Assembly: GCA_021186555.1 (NCBI GenBank)
Contig: JAJKFL010000007.1
Span: forward strand, 4,783,249 to 4,847,248
DNA length: 64,000 nucleotides
Direction of reading: 5' to 3'
Origin: Reticulitermes speratus
Lineage: Eukaryota; Arthropoda; Insecta; Blattodea; Rhinotermitidae
How positions within the stretch are numbered: the stretch's first letter is position 1; the number at the start of each line of letters is the position of its first letter. The translations under genes and the position numbers were made by a program. The notes under the pieces are model-generated. The model was not told the origin of the DNA and made no database searches. It saw only the letters and a program-made list of their open reading frames with translations. This document shows, piece after piece, positions 1 to 10,930 of this stretch.

Positions 1-684
1 TGATTCTGTACCAATTTTTAAATCAAACCTAAATCATATATAGCCTCAAGGTCAGCCCTATCTCCTGCCTATGAAAAGTTTTGGGTCCGCACCTGCCTAT
101 CATTCAGTTTAAACCCTCTCAGTCATCTTTAATGTTGCGAGATTTCAGATACTCCCACTGGTATCTTCCGGGATAATGCAGCATGTAGACTGGAATGTAA
201 GTACCAACGTTTGGGAGCACCTTGCTGGCTCTGGCTGCAGGATTACCCTCAAGATGGACGCAGCATCCTCCAAAATGTTAGTGGGTTACAATGCGTCATA
301 TCCCAGAAGACCGTGTCTTTATAAAATGGAGATGTAATTTTGAGTAAACTCGCTTGTTTCGCCGGATTCTGTTGCGTTCTGCTGTTTGTCTGTCATGTCT
401 GCTGTACTTTGTTACATTATGTATTACTGTATTCCATTGCACTATATTCTGTGCTTTTATGTACCGCTAACACTCAATTCATTTCTAGTTCTTACGTTTT
501 ATCCTGTTGTATTTCATCTGCTTTTGCATCCTATTGTACTGTTTTCTTTCCCTGTATTCTATCCCATTTTCCCATAATATGTTCTGTTCTTTTGTTATCC
601 GGATACAGCATTTTCTGACTGACGTTTTTCGTAGTTTTCCTCGGTCACCCAGGCAAATCATGGTTAGAATTTTAAATGAGACTG
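1..684. other. AT-rich stretch without a recognised gene
   Basis: No splice-bounded coding region or domain is recognisable. A short tail of the CTTCTGGGAT foldback family (see 1303-1474) is visible at about 285-312, in the orientation that reads ATATCCCAGAAGAC. The open frames at 340-710 are T-rich, overlapping and of biased composition, and look like chance. Confidence 0.5.
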
Positions 685-972
685 GGCCGTGCCATGTCTC
701 AGGCGGTTAGCCGCAGGCCTCTCACCGCGGAGTCCCGGGTTCGATCCCGTGTCAGTGCATGTGAGATTTGTGGTGGACAAAGTGGCACTGGAACAGGTTT
801 TTCCCCGGGTACTTCGGGTTTTCAGTGTTAATTTCATTCCACCGGTACTCCATTACTTGGTAAAATGAAAAAACTGATCATCTTTCTCTTCATCTTTATC
901 GTAGTGTTGCACAATAAGCCTCTAGGCTGCGGTGCGTCCGTAGCATCTGCTGCGGGACCCATCGCCCAACAA
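685..972 (+). mobile_element. tRNA-derived SINE, family C
   Basis: The head carries a pol III A-box-like segment (CATGTCTCAGGCGG) and a B box (GGGTTCGATCCC). The body continues with GTGGCACTGGAACAGG and ends near GCATCTGCTGCGGGACCC. It is flanked by an imperfect 11-bp target duplication, aaatgagactg (674-684) and aaatcggactg (973-983). Two further copies lie at 26950 and 44800. Confidence 0.8.
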
Positions 973-1302
973 AAATCGGACTGAGCAGTGTAACTGACCC
1001 ATTAGAGAAAATAAGAATAGACCATAAAGGTACGAAATCATGACTTAAACGTTGTTTCTTAGTGACACCACTAATCCTGTCAGGGTGTTCTAGGCGACAG
1101 TTCGGTAAATTTCATATCTGTTTGCCAATAGGACAAATTCTAATCCAAATATTTCAGTACATTTTCTGCTACATGAAACTGAAACATTTAACATTTGGAA
1201 AAAACGCTCCAGTGTCATGTGGCAGTTACGGTGTGAAGTTAGTCTGAGGAATCTGTCCGGGGATATGACGCTGCCTCACGGGATGATCCTTCCAGGACTC
1301 TG

Positions 1303-1474
1303 CCGCCGCCATGTAGATGAGATGTGCGGTCTTCTGGGATATTACGCGGCGTCGTGTGGTAATTGTTTAACGACGTTTCGGGACCCGTGAAGATGGGACC
1401 GACACGTTGTCCCGAAACGTGAGTAAACAATTACCACACTACGCCACGTAATATCCTAGAAGAGCGCAGATCCC
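1303..1474. repeat. Foldback element, CTTCTGGGAT/CGTTTCGG family
   Basis: Two arms of about 65 bp form an inverted repeat around a short centre at 1385-1408. The left arm reads CTTCTGGGATATTACG, then GGTAATTGTTTAACGACG, then TTTCGGGA; the right arm is its reverse complement with scattered mismatches. The centre contains GAAGATGGGACC followed by GTCCCGAAAC, resembling stem II and the GAAA box of a hammerhead, but the CTGANGA box is damaged. Related copies occur at 19577, 21645 and 32966. Confidence 0.6.
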
Positions 1475-2417
1475 GAAGAGTGTAATATTATGGTTAACAA
1501 TTACGAATTAATGGGTAGCACAGAATATCTGACGCTGTAGATGAGATGTCGTATAAACCGATGTCGTTATAAGCGGGTTCTACTGTATGTATGTCGTAAC
1601 GTTTCCTTCTTGCTGGTGTGTCTGCTGCAGTCAGTTCAAGGCATCGCGTTGTGTGTAATTAAAGTAATTGTATGACAGCTTATCGGTCTGAAGTGACAGC
1701 AACTTTGTGTCAGTGCCTGACACATGCAAGAAGCACTGCACCTGTTACCACACCCACGTCGTCTCTTGTGCGTATGCGGAAAAATTCAATGGCAAGTACA
1801 GATAATACAAGGGGGAAGCTCATTAAACTCGTGTCTTAGAGATCCACTTTCATTTCTTGGTCAATGACCGTACAGTCACAACACGTTCATGTAAGTGAAA
1901 GCACTTTCATGAAAACGTGAAGAAACCCCTTTAAAAAAAAGCTTACCACTCAAGCGGCAAGGTCAAGATCCAGCTGTTCTTGTTTTATTTTCGCACGTAT
2001 TTTGAAACGTTTTTAGCGATACTCGTTGTTCAGGAGTGTCGTGCTGATGTACGTGTCTGGCTTAGCAGCGTGCGTTGGTCGTATGCACATCGTTGTATGT
2101 TCTTTGTGCGAAACAAAGAGATTCTTATTGCGAAGCATAAGACCGCTTAGTACAGTTATAAAGTGGGGATGTCTGAAGTGAGTGTTATTGGACCGCTTTA
2201 ATTTTACGAAATTTGATTTTCTGACAACGATGTTGCTGAAGATTTAATTCGTCTAGTACATCAAGTTTCCTATTTGGGCTGCTTAAACCTGGAGATGAAA
2301 ACACTACAGTCCTTCGAAACGTGGCAACAATTTACCAGTCGACACGTTGCAACATCCTGCAACATCCTACGACACTTGCATCCTCTAGTTTAATTTTGGT
2401 ATGTGTATATTTAGTCT
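1475..2417. other. Non-coding stretch, no gene recognised
   Basis: No conserved coding signal was seen. A diverged fragment of the foldback family (CCTTCGAAACGTGG followed by CAATTTACCAG) lies at about 2312-2340. Confidence 0.45.
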
Positions 2418-2713
2418 TTTTTTTTTTTTTTTTTTTTTTTTTTTAGTCGTCCTCTCCTACCTACTCCGGATTTCCCGTTTCAGTGTCGAGGTTTGGAACT
2501 TCTTTTGATCACACTGAGAGACACACCACAGTCGGTAGGACTCCCCTGGACGAGGGATCGGCTCGTCGCAGAGGCCTCTACCTGGCAACAACACACAAAC
2601 ACTCACAAGAGACAAACATCCATGCCCCCGGTGGGATTCGAACCCACGATCCTAGCAAGCGAGCGGCCGAAGACCCACGCTTTAGACCACTCGGCCACTG
2701 TATCGGCTATATA
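2418..2713 (-). mobile_element. tRNA-derived SINE, family A
   Basis: Read on the minus strand, the head at about 2630-2712 has an A-box-like TGGCCGAGTGGTCTAAAG and a perfect B box GGTTCGAATCC, followed by a body with CAGAGGCCTCTACC on the plus strand. The 3' end is an A tail on the minus strand, seen as a T run at 2418-2444. Flanks tatatttag (about 2406) and tatattttag (about 2709) may be an imperfect target duplication. Other copies are at 25262, 42666, 58910 and 60589. Confidence 0.75.
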
Positions 2714-3265
2714 TTTTAGTATGAACCTAATTTACACAAAATTGAAAACAATTCCGTTTAAAAAATGTGTAAACTCTAAAACAGATAGCCATTATGATCT
2801 ACAACTTTCTTTTGAAGTATTTTTCTGTTTGATTAGCATTAACTTAATGGATAAAAATAAATTGTAATTTTAATGTGCGTGATGTTTGTGACGTCTGGAC
2901 AGTAATTTGCATCTAAACTAATTAACCATCAAAGCCAGCGAAGTATGGAAACCGCAAAGAAACTAGGTACGCCAATATTTGTGTACGTTGTTCCCTTACT
3001 TATGTTGTTTTCGCTTAAAATAATCTATCCAAATGACTGGCCGAGAAGAATTTCTTAATTTGTCATATAAATTAGATTTGTATTTCATTTAGTGCAATCT
3101 AATTCTGTATACATGCAGTTTCAACTCAATTATTACGGATCTTTCAGCCGGGCAACGCTAAATAATACAGATGTGACTAGTACAATTGTGCGATATTCAG
3201 AGCAGCACGCGTTATGCAGAGGAAGCTTATTTTTGGCAGTGACGTTTGTGTTGCTTGTTCCGTGC
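2714..3265. other. Non-coding AT-rich spacer
   Basis: Nothing recognisable beyond AT-rich sequence between the SINE and the following foldback element. Confidence 0.45.
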
Positions 3266-3341
3266 ACTGTGACAAAGTAAGACACTTATGTAACACCAAC
3301 ATGTGCACTATTCTGTATCGTATTCGTTCTATCTTTTACAT

Positions 3342-3385
3342 AGCTGCTACATGTTTCGGTGTTATCTCACCATCTTCAGGGAGCT
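3342..3385 (-). ncRNA. Type I hammerhead ribozyme motif
   Basis: On the minus strand: stem I strand AGCTCC (3385-3380), core CTGAAGA (3379-3373), stem II GGTG/CACC with loop AGATAA, GAAA (3357-3354), stem III of A-U and C-G with loop AT, and cleavage-site A at 3348 after GT. The other stem I strand GCAGCT (3347-3342) pairs with AGCTCC except one C-C mismatch. All core positions fit the CUGANGA/GAAA/UH consensus. A short stem III of this kind is known from Penelope-like elements. Confidence 0.65.
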
Positions 3386-3711
3386 GACACCAGAGTTTCT
3401 ATATCGTATTTTATTGTGTTATATGGCGTGTGATTTGTAAGTCACTCGCCACACACCATGCAGGAACGGTATCCAATTTGGATCAAGGAAGAATAGATGT
3501 CTGTACACAAAGTTTTAATTGAAACGTAAATGTGAATAATTTTTAACTGTTTTAACAAACAAACTGTATTACAGTTTCACCAACATTATAGTATATTTAT
3601 GTATATTATTGTAACCAAAACCTGTAATATCCTGCACTATTGATACCACAACGTATGCAAGCTTATTGTTTCCTATTTTATTGCTGTAAATTTTATAGAA
3701 ACTTTGGTGTC

Positions 3712-3758
3712 AGCTCCCTGAAGAAGGCGAGATAATGACACCGAAACATGTAGCAGCT
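3712..3758 (+). ncRNA. Type I hammerhead ribozyme motif
   Basis: Mirror copy of 3342-3385: core CTGAAGA at 3718-3724, GAAA then C-AT-G and the cleavage site GTA ending at 3752, and stem I strands AGCTCC and GCAGCT with one mismatch. Stem II is weaker here (GGCG against CACC, one mismatch), so this copy is probably less active than its partner. Confidence 0.55.
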
Positions 3759-3835
3759 ATGTAGAAGATAGTACGAATAAAATATACAATAGTGCATTTG
3801 TTGGTGTTATGTAAGTTTCTTACTTTACAGTGAGT

Positions 3836-5562
3836 CTGCGATTGTTGCTCACATGAAAACTTATGTTTATTTTTCTTATATTTCCAGTCATTCTATCGTT
3901 CGATGATATTTAGTCCAAAATACTGACGCTGACGTCACGTAGTCCACAATAAACATGTACACTACACGGTAGTGCTAGAGCAAGTCAGATCGCTGTTCTT
4001 GTAACGTAGGTCTTAGAGACTAGTTGACTAGTTCCATGCTTCGTCTAGAAGCAGGATAGGATCCGATAAAGAGCGCATGTGGACCGATAATGAACCTTTG
4101 AGTTCCATAAATGCAGAAAGTATTTTAAACGGCTGAGTGAATATCAGATTTTTAAGAAAACTACAGCATCGTTCAGTTTTAGGTAGACGTTCTATTTACG
4201 ACAGAGAAACAAAGGGTTTCGTATTAATTTAATTGCCTAAACTACACCAACAACAACAACAATGATAATAACAAGGAAGAACAATAGTATTAATGCCACA
4301 AACACAGTATAACATAATAATAAAATAATAATACACTATTGAATTAGCATCAGTCTTGACTACTCGTATTAACGGGATCGTTTTAAGGTTGGCATCGCTG
4401 CGGTGAATCCTTCAAGCTCTTTTTCTCGAGGCGCCTGAAAAATGAACAACCGATTATTACAGTGACCTGATACTCGTACATAAAATGTTACTTTAACGCG
4501 TTATGCAGTTTTTAGTATTGTTAAAGAATCTTTATGCTGAAACTAATAGTGTACACCACTTAGAAAGCTTGCAATCATATTATTTGACGAATATTAAACA
4601 TGATATCAAATTGCGAAAGCTGTTTAACGTCGTATGACCTGGCAGAAACTGCTAAAGGGGCGTAAGATGTGTAGAGGGACTTAGAAGAGCAATTCTATAA
4701 CTTAGCACAAACAGCAAGTTGCCCTGTCGGGGTTGTTGCCAGATAGCTTTTAACACGCTTCGTCTGAACTAGTTAGGGCACACACTGGAATGGCTGTCGA
4801 ATAGAAGGCATAATTGCAATTTAGCCGATTGTAAGACATAAAGACCAGCAAGGACATGTAGTGCTGCTGCTACTTTGCTTGTTACTGTATTAACGTACAA
4901 TTGTGTTTTGAAATTAATTGTGTCGAGATGTCTGCATTGTGACGTAGCCCTGTGTAACATTTGACGTCTCTCCTGATGACAACAGAAAAGAAACGGTCGA
5001 CACAAATTTAAATCTTTTAATTTCAAACAATATTTCATCACTGTTCATCTATTACACTATTTATATACATGCTTCGTTTTTCTTAACGACCTTCACCACC
5101 CGAGTGTTTATGTAGCCTGCTGTTGATTAGTTTAGAAGAAGTGCGCTTGACTGCTGATAGCTGTAGGATGCAAGGAGCTGAAAGAACACACAGTGTGCAT
5201 GTTGTAATAAATCAACAGAGTTCTCACTGCAGCCAAATCATCGCTCATAAATCAGAGTGACAGCTGTTATTACGCCTATCGTCATTGTTGTTTGTTTTTG
5301 TAACAGTGCTGGGAGAGACAACTGCACGGTATTCTGTACTTATCACATATAGTAACTTGTGTTGCAGTAACGGAAACTGGTTACAAAATTAACATGTGAT
5401 TGTTTTATTGTTTGTTATTTTTAATATATTATTATTTTATCACTTTTGTGTTGTCTCAGCACGTTAATAATAAACAGTGCTATTATTATTATTATTATTA
5501 ATAATATTATTATTATTCAGTCCAATTTTCCCTATTCGTGATTAATCAGTGTGCTCTGCAGG
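3836..5562. other. Non-coding stretch with a trinucleotide microsatellite
   Basis: No gene is recognised. An (ATT)n microsatellite, broken in the middle, lies at about 5481-5517. The frame at 4769-5041 has no family resemblance or splice context. Confidence 0.45.
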
Positions 5563-5720
5563 CGTTGGGGGATTACACGCTTTCTTAACATGGCACTAGG
5601 TGGAGGTTAGTGCTTAACATCACATCCCGGTCGGTTTACTCCAGGGGGAGAACCGTGGTGCTTTATCTATTGAATGGGAGGCTGGGCGGGACCTAGATCT
5701 GGGTTGGACACAGGAGTAAA
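5563..5720 (-). mobile_element. Degenerate SINE fragment, family D
   Basis: The segment reads ATGGCACTAGGTGGAGGTTAG, then CCCGGTCGGTTTACTCC, then GAATGGGAGGCTGGGCGGG, matching the body of the intact family D copy at 22245-22532 in the same orientation. The tRNA-like head is absent. Confidence 0.6.
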
Positions 5721-5762
5721 GAAAAATGTATGTCTATGCTGAATAAGATATCTTGGAGCTTA

Positions 5763-5763
5763 C

Positions 5764-5806
<43 letters not shown>
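5763..5806. repeat. (ATT)n microsatellite
   Basis: About 14 uninterrupted ATT units. Confidence 0.95.
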
Positions 5807-6760
5807 GTCACTTAGTAGTAGTATTATTATCGCCATTATCATCATCGTCATTTAAATGTAAATTTTAATCTCTGCTGAAAGTTCCTATGGAGCGTAACTA
5901 CTTTCGCACTCCCCAAAATCATCAACCTTTATCGCATTATTCATTGTTCCAGTTAACTTACACCCTGACCAAGACTGACTGACTGATGACATTTGACACT
6001 GTGGTTGTTTGGCTTGACATTGTGTAGTCTTAGTTGGTTACTGCATTTTGAAGGAACTCGCAGCCGCTATGTTCAGGGTAGAAAGCCAGAGTAATCTGCG
6101 CCGTCCTAAATGCTGTTAACCACGTACCGAGCCGCAATGCACAAGACTACACTCAAGTACAACCAGACATTGTTTGACTCCTAAAACCAAAGCACATCGA
6201 CTGACAGTTTGACTGTACTTGCGAAGGACCAGGCTGCAAGTTTAACCTTCCTTGGACCCAGAACTGTGGTCTGTTTTTGAGATGGAACGAACAGTTATGG
6301 TAATTTCGAGCCTGCTAAAGTGGCATAATGGGAATAGAGTTAGGTGCAAAGATACTTTTACGTGCAAATAATGAAAACGTCCTTTTGTTAAGTTTGTGCT
6401 TGAAATTATCATACAAAACAGGCGGGAAATGTGCCTCCAATATTAAAACACGTAACTGACGTACAAAGCTGCATACTAGATGACGTCAGCTCCCTTTTGC
6501 TTGACTTTGTAGTATGTGTGTTTTATTGTTTTTGTAAGTTTGTGTGTTGTGTACTGTTTTGAGAGTTGTGTGTTATTGTCTGTGATGTATGTTATTGTGT
6601 GTTGTGTGTCACTGTAGTACCACTGTCACCGGGTAAAGACCCACTTGCAGTAATAAATAATATATATAAACTACATGAAGTTGATTCTGACATGAATGGC
6701 GTTACTATTGTTCATGGAAATTTCAAAATTTGAAGTTCAACAAATCAGATCTTACCTCTG
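5807..6760. other. Non-coding 3' flank of the 6761-7565 gene
   Basis: No other gene was recognised. On the minus strand this is downstream of the gene ending at 6761; the nearest AATAAA on that strand is at 6522-6527. GT-rich sequence occupies about 6500-6620. Confidence 0.45.
6522..6527 (-). promoter_or_regulatory. Possible polyadenylation signal
   Basis: AATAAA on the minus strand about 234 nt after the stop codon of the Gly-rich gene. Short motif in AT-rich DNA, so weak on its own. Confidence 0.3.
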
Positions 6761-7565
6761 TCAGGCGAAGTGCCTTTTGTCCTTTACAGGTCTATCATGC
6801 AGCACAAAGGTGCTGTAACTAGTCCCTGTATGACCTTTCACTTCAGAGCTGCTGACCGAGGGATGTCCTCCGCTGTCACCGATAACTGGCTTGGCCCATT
6901 CCCCGCTAATCACTCCACCGTATTTCCCAGTGTTCACAAATTCACCTCCATTAAGACCTTCGTGGCCCTCAATTTGTTCTTTTACTTCATACTGACCCTC
7001 AGACCCTATGGTGCCGGTAATAACACTTCCTTCTTCCCGGCCATGTAGATTTTGCCACCTCCCATGGTTGCTTCCTCCTATATCAGCTCCATCACTAAGA
7101 AATTTGCCATGAACCACCACACCTAAACCACCCTCTCGGCCCTTTCCCTTCCCGCTGAAAATTATGCCCCTTTCTTTTTTCAAGCCACCAATATTTGTCC
7201 CTGCTAAACCAATGTGCGACGTTTCGTGTTTAGGTAAACGTCCGGAATTCCCACTACCTAAAACAACATCTTCAATGACCTTTCCGCCAAGCCAGCCACC
7301 GTGACCGGCACCCTGCGAGCCACCGTGACCGGCACCCTGCCAGCCCGTATTCTTGTACCAGTCTTCCTGGTGTGATCCACCCAAGTCATGGCCTATCACT
7401 TGCTCTTCTGTCCAACCACCCTGGTTCTCCAGCCCCTTCGAAATCACCCAACTGCCATCCCCGAGATTGTGTTCATGAGGGTGTTCGGGTTTCAAAATCA
7501 CCTTGCTCCTGTGGTGATGGTGAATGTGTTTGATGCTCGAAGGCACGTGGATGACTACCTTCTTC
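6761..7565 (-). CDS. Secreted Gly-rich protein with HVP/K-H-x-H-H motif (last exon)
   Basis: This is the last coding exon of a gene whose 5' exons I could not find. On the minus strand a T-rich tract ending in TTTGCAG (acceptor AG at 7567-7566) precedes the exon. Base 7565 (G) completes a split codon (phase 2); then come KKVVIHVPSS and a His cluster (KHIHHHH). The remaining residues, of about 267 in the exon, are Gly-rich and mixed, with two copies of GAGHGG, and end before TGA at 6763-6761. The junction and leading motif match the genes at 46310-46956 and 55073-58696, so the three are paralogs. By composition the product is probably an extracellular structural protein; I do not recognise a named family. 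A GAGGTAAG donor-like string just after the stop might allow 3'UTR splicing. The missing signal-peptide exon may lie beyond the minisatellite at 9231-15597. Confidence 0.7.
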
Positions 7566-7768
7566 CTGCAAACAACAAAACAATAAATATTCCTGTAATT
7601 GTGTTTGGTGTTTCTGAAAGTTCTTCTGGAGTACCCAGTGAAGATGTACCCCGAATTTCACGGAAAACAAAGTTACTTTGTTACTTTTAATGCCCCGCCA
7701 ATGCATTCTCTGCTCGGCCAGTTTAATTCAATTTATTTGAAAGTGAGGCGCCTTCCTTTTATTATCAG

Positions 7769-7966
7769 TTACAGAGATATTTCTTTTTCCAAGTACTAAT
7801 ACACAACTCACAATACAAGGTAAGAGGCTACATGTTTCGGCTTCAAGAAGCCATAAACAGGCATATTTATAGGCCTGATGATGGCTTCTTGAAGCCGAAA
7901 TATGTAGCCTTTGACCTTGTATTGTGAGAGGTTTGTGGCTACTTGGAAAGTGAAATATATCTGTAA
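7769..7966. mobile_element. Short foldback element with paired hammerhead motifs
   Basis: Two arms of about 95 bp, 7769-7862 and 7868-7966, are inverted copies of each other (shared blocks include CACAATACAAGGT and GGCTTCAAGAAGCC). Each arm carries a hammerhead-like motif pointing outward. The right one is intact (7871-7910). The left one, at about 7826-7863 on the minus strand, keeps stem II and GAAAC but has CTGTTTA in place of CTGATGA. Confidence 0.65.
7871..7910 (+). ncRNA. Type I hammerhead ribozyme motif, complete core
   Basis: Stem I strand AGGC (7871-7874), core CTGATGA (7875-7881), T, six-pair stem II GGCTTC/GAAGCC with loop TT (7883-7896), GAAA (7897-7900), then T-AT-G-T-A with cleavage predicted after A7906, and stem I strand GCCT (7907-7910) pairing perfectly with AGGC. 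The only weakness is a T-G wobble at the second pair of stem III, where the other copies have C-G. Confidence 0.72.
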
Positions 7967-8610
7967 TTCAATTCATGCCGCTGTATTCCAATTGAGAGCC
8001 ATTGTAATATAATCTTCCTATCTAAGCCTACCTGAAATTTTTGGACTGTACTTATGTATGCACTGTACTTATTTGTGTTATGCGTGCTAAATATCCCTCC
8101 CATCTAACTTCACTCGATTTCATGTCTTACTGCTATTTAGTGAATATATGGCCTACATTATATGCGCTTCAATACGTAAATTTCTTCGTTCTCACGTGTC
8201 TTTTCTGATAGGTCCAAATTTTCTCCATTTTTGTGCTCTTTCTCTGTTGAGTTCAAATATTTTTCGTCCTCCTGTTGCATCTTTGATAGGCACAGATTGT
8301 CTCGCCAACACTGTCTATACAGTAGCTCCTGCAGTCTATGTGGGTTCTCATTAGACATAATGTATTACATCTAATCAGAACCTGTGTAGACTAATGTAGG
8401 AATAACAACATAATCGGTCGGTTTTACCTGTATGTAATTTTGTACTTATTTTCGGAGAAGCAGATCTGACACTGTACATTTCTGACGCTGCAGTAGCCCA
8501 TATTTAATTCGAGAGATGTAAACAATTCTACTGAGGCCGTTTACGATTTTCGTTAAACAGATTACATATTTTTAAGGTAATTCCCGTTGTGTTTTATTTA
8601 AATGTCACGT
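7967..8610. other. Non-coding spacer
   Basis: No gene or repeat family recognised. The frames around 8148-8358 overlap on both strands and lack splice context. Confidence 0.4.
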
Positions 8611-8760
8611 TAAAAGTGACAGTCTTACACAACATATACACAAATTTTGCAGCTTACTAGTTTCGGCTTTGTTAACAAGCCATCATCAGAACTTTCTTTA
8701 ACAAAGCCGTCCAGTGAAACTTATCCTTGCATATAGGATTGAGATTCATTCATTTACAAT
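8611..8760 (-). mobile_element. Hammerhead-bearing retroelement end
   Basis: A diverged copy of the same segment is present at 19389-19545 (shared blocks: ACAGTCTTACACAACA, AACAAGCCATCATCAGA, GGAACTTATCC-like and GGGATTGAGAT-like strings). The hammerhead at 8651-8693 sits inside it. On the minus strand the sequence downstream of the cleavage site includes GTATATGTTGTGTAAG, similar to the GTGCATTTGTTGGTGT tail of other copies. Confidence 0.55.
8651..8693 (-). ncRNA. Type I hammerhead ribozyme motif, complete core
   Basis: Minus strand: stem I strand AGTT, core CTGATGA (C at 8689), stem II GGCTT/AAGCC with a seven-base loop, GAAA, stem III A-U and C-G with loop TA, cleavage predicted after A8655, and stem I strand AGCT (8654-8651) giving four pairs including one G-U. 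Confidence 0.65.
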
Positions 8761-9230
8761 ATTCGTCATAAATTAGTGAAATAATGTTATGTATTTATTG
8801 TTTTTAAAATTTTAAATTTTACCTTTCAGGAAATAATATCTCCATTGCAAAGACAGTCGGTTAATGCTGTGTAGCGGTCGTCATGAAACACGTCTGTCCG
8901 CGACACAAAGTCGTAAACCACTACCTACTGAGCACCGCAATGACAGATTGCCGAAATCCTCTCACGGACGTACACATGTGGTGAACATTTGTATTTAAAG
9001 CAACTTTGAGTTAACGAACCAAGAAAACAGAAAAATCTAAAAAGACACACAACCAGTCTCACTGATATCCAAATTTTATAAAGCATAAATGTCCCCAAAT
9101 ACGTCTTTTGAACTTGCTTTTTGACAACCGTTTTCTAACTTACGTTTTAGAATAAACTGCTTGTCTCTGGGCTTTGTGACGTTTGTACGTTCTTACATAA
9201 ATAAGAAAACAAATCCATCTTTTGAGGCAG
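8761..9230. other. Non-coding spacer before the 36-bp array
   Basis: No gene recognised. The sequence is unique and moderately AT-rich up to the first repeat copy at 9231. Confidence 0.4.
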
Positions 9231-10930
9231 TATGACGTATGTGTGACAGTCCGTATACAGTACAAGTATGACGTGTGTGTGACAGTCCGTATACAGTACA
9301 AGTATGACGTGTGTGTGACAGTCCGTATACAGTACAAGTATGACGTGTGTGTGTGACAGTCCGTATACAGTACAAGTATGACGTGTGTGTGACAGTCCGT
9401 ATACAGTACAAGTATGACGTGTGTGTGACAGTCCGTATACAGTACAAGTATGACGTGGTGTGTGACAGTCCGTATACAGTACAAGTATGACGTGTGTGTG
9501 TACAGTCCGTATACAGTACAAGTATGACGTGTGTGTGACAGTCCGTATACAGTACAAGTATGACGTGTTGTGTGACAGTCCGTATACAGTACAAGTATGA
9601 CGTGTGTGTGACAGTCCGTATACAGTACAAGTATGACGTGTGTGTGACAGTCCGTATACAGTACAAGTATGACGTGTGTGTGACAGTCCGTATACAGTAC
9701 AAGTATGACGTGTGTGTGACAGTCCGTATACAGTACAAGTATGACGTGTGTGTGACAGTCCGTATACAGTACAAGTATGACGTGTGTGTGACAGTCCGTA
9801 TACAGTACAAGTATGACGTGTGTGTGACAGTCCGTATACAGTACAAGTATGACGTGTGTGTGTACAGTCCGTATACAGTACAAGTATGACGTGTGTGTGA
9901 CAGTCCGTATACAGTACAAGTATGACGTGTGTGTGACAGTCCGTATACAGTACAAGTATGACGTGTGTGTGACAGTCCGTATACAGTACAAGTATGACGT
10001 GTGTGTGACAGTCCGTATACAGTACAAGTATGACGTGTGTGTGACAGTCCGTATACAGTACAAGTATGACGTGTGTGTGTGACAGTCCGTATACAGTACA
10101 AGTATGACGTGTGTGTGACAGTCCGTATACAGTACAAGTATGACGTGTGTGTGACAGTCCGTATACAGTACAAGTATGACGTGTGTGTGACAGTCCGTAT
10201 ACAGTACAAGTATGACGTGTGTGTGACAGTCCGTATACAGTACAAGTATGACGTGTGTGTGACAGTCCGTATACAGTACAAGTATGACGTGTGTGTGACA
10301 GTCCGTATACAGTACAAGTATGACGTGTGTGTGACAGTCCGTATACAGTACAAGTATGACGTGTGTGTGACAGTCCGTATACAGTACAAGTATGACGTGT
10401 GTGTGACAGTCCGTATACAGTACAAGTATGACGTGTGTGTGACAGTCCGTATACAGTACAAGTATGACGTGTGTGTGACAGTCCGTATACAGTACAAGTA
10501 TGACGTGTGTGTGACAGTCCGTATACAGTACAAGTATGACGTGTGTGTGACAGTCCGTATACAGTACAAGTATGACGTGTGTGTGACAGTCCGTATACAG
10601 TACAAGTATGACGTGTGTGTGACAGTCCGTATACAGTACAAGTATGACGTGTGTGTGACAGTCCGTATACAGTACAAGTATGACGTGTGTGTGACAGTCC
10701 GTATACAGTACAAGTATGACGTGTGTGTGACAGTCCGTATACAGTACAAGTATGACGTGTGTGTGACAGTCCGTATACAGTACAAGTATGACGTGTGTGT
10801 GACAGTCCGTATACAGTACAAGTATGACGTGTGTGTGACAGTCCGTATACAGTACAAGTATGACGTGTGTGTGACAGTCCGTATACAGTACAAGTATGAC
10901 GTGTGTGTGACAGTCCGTATACAGTACAAG
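9231..10930. repeat. 36-bp minisatellite, clean left block (about 47 copies)
   Basis: The unit starts TATGACGTGTGTGTGACAG and ends TCCGTATACAGTACAAG. Copies are almost identical, with occasional gain or loss of one or two bases in the GT run (for example near 9350, 9455 and 9500). Because 36 is a multiple of three and the unit has no stop in several frames, long artefactual reading frames of 12-residue repeats appear on both strands. These are not proteins: several frames are equally open and bias follows the DNA unit. Confidence 0.97.

Larger units (their letters stand above)
3266..3834. mobile_element. Foldback element with two inverted hammerhead motifs
   Basis: Inverted arms of about 130-140 bp (3266-3403 and 3695-3834) enclose an AT-rich centre. 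Each arm holds a hammerhead-like motif (see 3342-3385 and 3712-3758) and, beyond its cleavage side, the tail GTGCATTTGTTGGTGT (plus strand at about 3792-3807; mirrored and diverged at about 3296-3311). It could be two oppositely oriented solo copies of one retroelement end, or a single foldback transposon. Confidence 0.65.

Noticed and set aside
7473..7706. Alternative minus-strand frame reading through the start of the Gly-rich exon
   Set aside because: It crosses the acceptor site in another frame and lacks the family motif.
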